A stretch of DNA of 10,911 bases from Alphaproteobacteria bacterium (GTDB lineage Bacteria; Pseudomonadota; Alphaproteobacteria; Micropepsales; Micropepsaceae). Shown here one piece after another: positions 6,355 to 10,911 of the stretch. Position numbers and translations under genes: made by a program. The notes beneath the pieces are model-generated. The model was not told where the DNA came from, ran no database searches, and saw nothing but the letters and a program-made list of their open reading frames with translations. Within the stretch, counting starts at the first letter, position 1. The number at the start of each line of letters is the position of its first letter. The stretch covers positions 1-10,911 of the forward strand of contig PKWC01000056.1 in the NCBI GenBank assembly GCA_003131925.1, read 5' to 3'.

Positions 6355-6603
6355 CTACCAGCGGCGGCAATAGTGGTGATGGTGATGCCAATACCACCCG
6401 CCATGGCAGGTGCGATGGTAGCCGGAAATCCCGACACCGACACCCACGCCACCTACATGCACGCCTGCTCCAGTACCTGAGCTTCCAACATTGGCGCCGG
6501 CGCCTACGGGGCCGACATTGGCGCCTGCACCGACGTTCTGGGCGCTCGCGGCGCCAGACGCGAGCAATGCCAAGGCAAGTACCGGAGCCACAACAGATTT
6601 CAT
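6355..6603 (-). CDS. Small exported glycine-rich protein with histidine-rich tail
   Basis: An 82-residue protein. The frame is open further upstream, but the ATG at 6603 has GAGGAA (6611-6616 on the other strand) seven bases before it and begins a clean signal peptide, MKSVVAPVLALALLASGAASA, cut after residue 21. The mature 61 residues contain two copies of GAGANVG (25-31 and 34-40, period nine) followed by a third degenerate copy and alternating Gly-Val. The C-terminus is GYHRTCHGGWYWHHHHHYCRRW, with five consecutive His (73-77), two Cys and four aromatic residues. No enzyme motif is present. The tail could bind metal ions, and the repeats suggest a surface or periplasmic structural role; both are inference. 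It converges on the broken protease fragment with 21 bases between. Confidence 0.75.
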   Translation of the reverse strand: MKSVVAPVLALALLASGAASAQNVGAGANVGPVGAGANVGSSGTGAGVHVGGVGVGVGISGYHRTCHGGWYWHHHHHYCRRW

Positions 6604-6981
6604 GGTGGAATTCCTCGAAGACAGGTGACGACAGTATCGCCGCGCCCTACATGTGAAACGCAGACCTGCTCGAAACAGTTTCTTCAATCGCGCCAATATA
6701 GCCTGTGGCGCATGGAATGATCACCGTCGTAATCGTTAATGTCGCGGCTGGTGTGGGCCTGGTGTCGTCCGGAAGATACACTTCGCCGCAATGTCCGAGT
6801 CGCGCGGGCAGTTAAATTGGAACGCGTATCCCCCAAGGTTCAATTCGTCGCCTGAAGTGGGTTATCATCGGTTCGAGGCGAATTCGCGCGGTGACTTTCC
6901 ACCGGTCGCGAATGGCTCTGCGGGGTGGTCAGCGCTGCTGCTTCGAAAGCTTTTCCAGCCAGGGCGCAATGGGGAGATTTC
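6604..6981. other. Intergenic region between two divergent exported-protein genes
   Basis: About 380 bases separate the small Gly/His-rich gene (-) and the propeller gene (+), so promoters for both should lie here. It contains AT-richer patches, such as TATATT on the - strand (6695-6700) and TTAAATTGG near 6812-6820, but no convincing -35/-10 pair, operator palindrome, riboswitch or tRNA. Open frames here, such as + 6791-7195, have no recognisable protein. Confidence 0.5.
6971..6976 (+). promoter_or_regulatory. Shine-Dalgarno site for the propeller protein
   Basis: GGGGAG five bases before the ATG at 6982. It selects 6982 over the in-frame ATG at 6925. The protein then begins directly with a standard signal peptide. 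Confidence 0.6.
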
Positions 6982-8727
6982 ATGTCGAGCACCGTGCGGC
7001 GCCTTGTCCTGGCGCTTGGAGTGGCCATGTCCGCGGGGCCGGCCGGTGCGGCCACGCTTCATCGGCCGCTGCCGGCAAACAGCCTCGAGCGAAACGGCAC
7101 GCCGCAGACGCTGCAAAGGCATCATGCAACGCACGCGCTGCCACCCGCTGCGCTGCCCGAAAAGGGCCTTCTCAAGAATGCGGCCGCAGGATTGAAGCGC
7201 CCCTATGGCGGGGCGCCGATCGACGTTCTTACCTACCATTACGATCTCTTGCGGACGGGCTGGAATCAGAGCGAGACCGATCTGACGCCTGCGACGGTCG
7301 GCTCCGCCAATTTCGGCCAACTGACGACACTCAGCGTGGATGGCAATGCGTTTGCGCAGCCCTTGCTGGTGTCCGGATTTACGATGCCCGACGGAACCAC
7401 CCACGACGTGCTGATCGTCGCGACGGGGCACAATTCTGTCTACGCGTTCGACGCGCAGACCTATGCCCTGCTGTGGCAGGTCAATCTCGGCACGTCGCAA
7501 TCCACCAATGATGTCGGCTGCGGCGACGTGGTGCCGGAATATGGCATTTCGAGCACGCCGATGATCGTGCGCACTGCGCCGAACGCGGCAACGATCTATC
7601 TGGTAGCCGCGACCGAGCCCGCGCCTTTTTCCTTTCATACCAAATTGCACGCGCTCGATCTCGGCACAGGGAGCGACATCACGCCTCCGGTCGAGATCGC
7701 GCCCAAGGCCGCGTTGAAGAATGGCGGGACAGTCAATTTCGATCCCCAGAACCAGTGGAACAGGGCGAGCCTCGCGCTCGCCAACGGCAGTCTCTATGTC
7801 GGCATTGGTTCGCATTGCGACAACAATTCCGGAAGCATCTCAGGCTGGCTACTCAACTACAATCCAGCCACACTGAAACTGGTTCATCACTTCCACACGA
7901 TCGAGAATTCTTCCAGCTACGAACTGTCCAGCATCTGGATGACCGGCTTTGCCCCGGCGATTGATTCGAGCGGGAATGTCTTTGTTATTACGGGCAACGG
8001 CGATTTTGAACCGCGCCTGCATAACTGGGGCGAGACCGTGCTCAAGCTTTCGCCAGGTCTCGACAAGGTACTGAGCCATTTCACGCCTGCCAGCTATCAG
8101 CAGCTGAACAATGGCGACGTCGATTTCGGTTCGGGCGGCGTGATGTTGCTTCCGGTGGTGACCGGACAAACCGCGCCTCCGATGGCTGTGGCGATGGGCA
8201 AGGACGCGGTCCTGTACCTCCTGAACCAGACGAGTCTGGGCGGACTGAGGAACAATGACAAAGGTGCGCTGCAATGGCAGCGGCTCGGAGGATCGGGAGG
8301 CGGAATTTGGGGCGGACCGGCCTATTATGACAGCCCGACCGGCGGGCTGGTCTACGCACAGATCAATGGCGACGTGCTGCGCGCATACAGCGTGGCAACG
8401 GGGTCGCAACCGGCGCTGACCCAGGTGGCAACCGGAACGTCGAATGCCGGCTATGGCGGCTCGCTTCCGATCGTTTCGTCCAACGGCGCGAACTCGGGAA
8501 CAGGCGTGGTATGGCTCATCCGGCGCGGCAACACCGTTCAGCTCGAGGCCTATGATGCAGGCGCCCTCGGCGCTCCATTGTTCGCCGCGAATGCCGGATC
8601 GTGGTCCAACACGAACGCGGGCAATTCATTCCTGACGGCAATGGAAGCGAACGGTCGCGTGTACGTACCCGCGTACACGACGGACGGTATTCGGACTGGG
8701 CCAGTAGGGGATGATCAGTTTCAATGA
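6982..8727 (+). CDS. Exported PQQ-like beta-propeller protein
   Basis: A 581-residue protein with a Sec signal peptide (MSSTVRRLVLALGVAMSAGPAGA, cut near residue 23) and a Pro/Ala-rich linker to about 75. From there it reads as a quinoprotein-like propeller: VLTYHYDLLRTGWNQSETDLTPATV (82-106), DGNAFAQPLLVSG (120-132), VLIVATGHNSVYAFDAQTYALLWQVNLG (143-170) and KLHALDLGTG (221-230). Repeat-like blades follow at LYVGIGSHCDNNSG (271-284), VFVITGNGDF (333-342), LYLLNQ (411-416) and VYAQINGDVLRAY (457-469). The pattern VYAFDA...LLWQ is that of PQQ-type blades. Close relatives are annotated only as pyrroloquinoline-quinone-like repeat proteins; enzyme activity, PQQ binding and substrate are unproven, and there is no cytochrome c (CxxCH) domain. 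It probably acts in the periplasm or at the surface. It looks monocistronic and converges on the PEP mutase-family gene. Confidence 0.82.
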   Translation: MSSTVRRLVLALGVAMSAGPAGAATLHRPLPANSLERNGTPQTLQRHHATHALPPAALPEKGLLKNAAAGLKRPYGGAPIDVLTYHYDLLRTGWNQSETDLTPATVGSANFGQLTTLSVDGNAFAQPLLVSGFTMPDGTTHDVLIVATGHNSVYAFDAQTYALLWQVNLGTSQSTNDVGCGDVVPEYGISSTPMIVRTAPNAATIYLVAATEPAPFSFHTKLHALDLGTGSDITPPVEIAPKAALKNGGTVNFDPQNQWNRASLALANGSLYVGIGSHCDNNSGSISGWLLNYNPATLKLVHHFHTIENSSSYELSSIWMTGFAPAIDSSGNVFVITGNGDFEPRLHNWGETVLKLSPGLDKVLSHFTPASYQQLNNGDVDFGSGGVMLLPVVTGQTAPPMAVAMGKDAVLYLLNQTSLGGLRNNDKGALQWQRLGGSGGGIWGGPAYYDSPTGGLVYAQINGDVLRAYSVATGSQPALTQVATGTSNAGYGGSLPIVSSNGANSGTGVVWLIRRGNTVQLEAYDAGALGAPLFAANAGSWSNTNAGNSFLTAMEANGRVYVPAYTTDGIRTGPVGDDQFQ

Positions 8728-8774
8728 GCGATGCGCGCTGCGGATCGTGATCGGCGCCCGGATGGCTTGTACAA

Positions 8775-9629
8775 TCACGAGTCCGCTTGGTCCGGCTCAG
8801 GCGAGCGGTCACCGTCCGCCATAAATCGCCGCACCTCGGCATGTGGAATTGCATCGGCCGCGAATGCGAAGGTTCCGCTTTCCTTCACCTCGCGCGCCGC
8901 GCGCATGAACGCGCCCAGCGCGGCGCGGGCGAATGCGCCGCCAACGCTCACTCGCTTGACTCCCGCCGCAGCGAGTTCTTCGACAGACCAGCTGGGCCCC
9001 TTCAGACCCATCACTACGTTGACGGGCCGGGAAACCGAGGAGCAGACCTCCCGGATGGCGTCGAGGCTTGGCAGACCGGGGGCGTAGAGAACATCGGCGC
9101 CCGCTTCCTCGAATGCCGTCAGGCGCCGTATCGTGTCGCCAAGATCGGGCTTTCCGTGAAGGAAATTCTCGGCCCGAGCGGTGAGCATCAACCGGCAATG
9201 GCGAGCGACTTCAGCCGCCGCAGCGATCCGTTCCACCGCGAGCTCGAATTCGTAGATGGGATGATCCGGATCGCCGGTCGCGTCCTCGATCGATCCCCCG
9301 ACGAGTCCGATATCCGCTGCGAGCCGGATGGTCTTTGCGCATGATTCAGGAGGCCGGCCGAACCCGTCTTCGAGATCGGCGGACACGGGCAAGTCGGTGC
9401 CTTCGACGATGCTCATCGCATTGTCCAATATTTCGTCGCGTGTGAGCCCAGCGGTGGAGTCGAGACGCCCAACGGCAAACGCGTGGCCGGCGCTTGTCGT
9501 CGCCAGGGCCTCGAAACCGAGCGCCGTCAGAATCCGCGCCGTCCCCGCGTTCCAGGGGTTGGGGAGCACGAAAGCGCCGGGACGCTCGTGAAGCTCCCGA
9601 AACACCTGGTACTTCCGTTCTCGGGTCAT
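8775..9629 (-). CDS. Isocitrate lyase/PEP mutase superfamily enzyme
   Basis: A 284-residue TIM-barrel enzyme of usual length for the PEP mutase/oxaloacetate hydrolase side of the family. Visible landmarks are FVLPNPWNAGTARIL (20-34), ATTSAGHAFAVGRLD (43-57), the metal-binding strand SADLEDGFG (83-91, in place of the DADTGYG of PrpB-type lyases), GGSIED (111-116), TARAENFL (150-157) and VNVVMG (203-208). The KKCGH catalytic Cys loop of true isocitrate and methylisocitrate lyases is absent. The reaction is therefore more likely C-C or P-C chemistry, or decarboxylation of a small 2-oxo acid, on an unknown substrate. It starts divergently from the WYL regulator across a 168-base gap and may be under its control. 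The ribosome site is weak. Confidence 0.88.
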   Translation of the reverse strand: MTRERKYQVFRELHERPGAFVLPNPWNAGTARILTALGFEALATTSAGHAFAVGRLDSTAGLTRDEILDNAMSIVEGTDLPVSADLEDGFGRPPESCAKTIRLAADIGLVGGSIEDATGDPDHPIYEFELAVERIAAAAEVARHCRLMLTARAENFLHGKPDLGDTIRRLTAFEEAGADVLYAPGLPSLDAIREVCSSVSRPVNVVMGLKGPSWSVEELAAAGVKRVSVGGAFARAALGAFMRAAREVKESGTFAFAADAIPHAEVRRFMADGDRSPEPDQADS

Positions 9630-9756
9630 GGACCGGGTTCTACCACGGGGGCGGATATCGACACTTCGTTGGTTGTCGAACTGTAGTGGCGAAGCTCGAT
9701 CACGCTCATCGATGCGCTCTGCATTGGACTTGCGAGGGAGGCTTGTACGACTCTAA

Positions 9757-9777
9757 ACATGACATCGAACGTCATGT
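9757..9777. promoter_or_regulatory. Inverted repeat, candidate operator of the WYL regulator
   Basis: ACATGAC, seven unpaired bases, GTCATGT: perfect 7-bp arms in the gap between the divergent enzyme and regulator genes, ending 20 bases before the regulator ATG. Position and symmetry fit an autoregulatory operator for a dimeric HTH protein. The link to this regulator is inferred from position only. Confidence 0.45.
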
Positions 9778-9797
9778 ATCAGGTCTAATCTCGAGAA

Positions 9798-10778
9798 ATG
9801 CTCGCAAGCCGCCTTCTGTCCATCCTGATGTTGCTGCAGACGCGCGGACGCCTGAGCGCCGCAACGCTGGCGCGCGAATTCGAAGTCTCGGTGCGGACCA
9901 TCCATCGCGATATCGACCAGCTGAGCGCCGCCGGTATTCCCGTCTATGCCGAGCGCGGTCGCGACGGTGGCTTCGCCCTGATGGACGGCTATCGCACCCG
10001 GCTCACCGGGCTCACGCAGCCGGAAGCAGAAGCGATCTTTCTCGCCGGGCTCCCCGGCCCGGCGGCTGAGCTTGGGCTTGCGGACCTGCTCGCCGGGGCC
10101 CGTTTGAAGCTGCTTGCGGCGCTGCCGGCGAACATTCAGCCGGACGCCGAACGCATTGCCTCGCGCTTTCATCTGGACCCCGTGGGGTGGTTTCGTGGCG
10201 CCGATCCACTGCCGTCTCTGCCGACTATAGCGCGCGCGGTCTGGAGCGGACATTTCCTGAAATTGCGCTACCGCCGCGCCGGCAAGACGGAGGTGCGGCC
10301 ATGCAGACTCGGGCCGCTCGCTCTCGTTCTGAAAGGCGGCATCTGGTACCTCGTGGCACAGAGCGGAAAATCGGTGCGCACCTATCGCGCGGCAAATATT
10401 CACGACGCGGAAATCGCAGAAGAAATCTTCGCGCGGCCGAAGGAATTCGATCTGGCTGCCTATTGGCAAAAGGCCTCGCGGGACTACGAGGCGGGCCTAT
10501 ACCGCGAACAGGCCGTGGTCCGCCTCTCACCCAAGGCAATGCGGCGGCTGGAACTCCTGGGTCCCTTCGTGTCGAAGGCCGCGCAGACCAGCGCCGGCAA
10601 GCCCGACCGGCAGGGATGGCTTCGCTGCACCCTGCCCATCGAATCCGGAGAATACGGCCTGTGCGAATTGATGCGACTGGGCGACGAGGCGGAAATACTC
10701 GGCCCTCCGGCGGTGCGCGCGCAGATGGCATCGATGCTGGCGGCAATGGCGCGGCGATATCGGACGCGGCGTCTTTGA
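9798..10778 (+). CDS. HTH-WYL transcriptional regulator (YafY/DeoR-like)
   Basis: A 326-residue regulator. Residues 1-60 are a winged helix-turn-helix: RLLSILMLLQTRGRLSAATLAREFEVSVRTIHRDIDQLSAAGIPVYAERGRDGGFAL, where the RTIHRDIDQL recognition helix and the GGF wing are diagnostic for HTH_11. The WYL domain follows (about 140-215), with the LALVLKGGIWYLVAQS segment (174-189) containing the W-Y-L triad at 183-185, then RTYRAANI. A WCX-like C-terminal part (about 235-320) completes the standard architecture. Members of this family are ligand- or nucleic-acid-sensing repressors or activators, often controlling a divergent neighbour. The ATG at 9798 has only a weak purine site (CGAGA). Start choice is supported by the complete HTH. 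Confidence 0.9.
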   Translation: MLASRLLSILMLLQTRGRLSAATLAREFEVSVRTIHRDIDQLSAAGIPVYAERGRDGGFALMDGYRTRLTGLTQPEAEAIFLAGLPGPAAELGLADLLAGARLKLLAALPANIQPDAERIASRFHLDPVGWFRGADPLPSLPTIARAVWSGHFLKLRYRRAGKTEVRPCRLGPLALVLKGGIWYLVAQSGKSVRTYRAANIHDAEIAEEIFARPKEFDLAAYWQKASRDYEAGLYREQAVVRLSPKAMRRLELLGPFVSKAAQTSAGKPDRQGWLRCTLPIESGEYGLCELMRLGDEAEILGPPAVRAQMASMLAAMARRYRTRRL

Positions 10779-10911
10779 CGGGTTGCTTTTTTGCGGTTGG
10801 CCGACTCTTTTTGGCGAATTGAACGGCCCGTTTCCCTCTGGCAGGGATAGTAGGCAAGCTGCGCTGGCCGAAATCGCATCCAGATTTTATTAGAGCGAGA
10901 TTCGTCGGGAC

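Noticed and set aside
6925..6981. Longer N-terminus for the propeller protein
   Set aside because: It would bury the signal peptide behind 19 extra residues and has no good ribosome site.
6865..7815. Long - strand open frame opposite the propeller gene
   Set aside because: Arg-rich shadow translation with no recognisable motif; the + strand encodes a clear exported propeller.
8658..8679. 8-bp inverted repeat (CGTGTACG, six bases, CGTACACG)
   Set aside because: It lies inside the propeller gene encoding RVYVPAYT, has no T-run, and is well before the stop; probably a coding coincidence.
10770..10792. Possible terminator after the WYL gene
   Set aside because: Only a 4-bp stem (CGTC-TTT-GACG), with the T-run seven bases away; too weak for an intrinsic terminator call.
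10779..10911. Right-hand end of the window
   Set aside because: No frame with recognisable protein, no tRNA and no clear repeat in these 133 bases.

Overview
The window is GC-rich, densely coding bacterial chromosome. Codon use and gene families (HbpS/GlcG-like protein, DUF427, VOC protein, Rieske-FAD reductase, S1C-type protease relatives, exported PQQ-like propeller protein, WYL regulator) suggest an alphaproteobacterium, perhaps of the Hyphomicrobiales. This rests on protein resemblance only; there is no rRNA or tRNA gene to test it. I see no IS element, CRISPR array, phage gene or origin.

Layout. (a) 1-2202, + strand: a tightly packed run likely to be one operon: the end of a short-chain dehydrogenase, a heme-binding-type DUF336 protein, an alpha/beta hydrolase, a DUF427 protein, and a VOC (glyoxalase-fold) protein whose second half looks damaged. 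A small exported four-cysteine protein of unknown function follows at 2275-2769. (b) 2805-5864, - strand: a likely operon of a trypsin-fold/PDZ protein that has lost all three catalytic residues, a LuxR/NarL-type regulator with a degenerate receiver domain (ATGA overlap with the previous gene), and a fused Rieske-FAD/NAD ferredoxin reductase starting at a GTG with a strong AAGGAG site. (c) 5869-6333, + strand: the C-terminal third of a genuine HtrA/DegP-type protease, cut off just before its NPGNSGG active-site segment and carrying an in-frame TGA inside that motif. It lies head to head with the pseudoprotease, four bases from its best start, so this looks like a rearrangement scar. (d) 6355-6603, - strand: a tiny exported Gly-rich, His-tailed protein. 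(e) 6982-8727, + strand: a large exported beta-propeller (PQQ-like) protein. (f) 8775-9629, - strand, an isocitrate lyase/PEP mutase-family enzyme, divergent from (g) 9798-10778, + strand, an HTH-WYL regulator. A 7-bp inverted repeat lies just upstream of the regulator.

How the parts may work together. Region (a) looks catabolic (dehydrogenase, hydrolase, accessory small proteins), and the reductase of (b) could feed electrons to an oxygenase outside the window. Region (b) pairs a probably non-catalytic, peptide- or ligand-binding PDZ protein with a phosphorylation-atypical regulator. The most notable result is the pseudoprotease next to the wrecked remains of an active relative. Protein family assignments are from reading motifs by eye; no database search was done.
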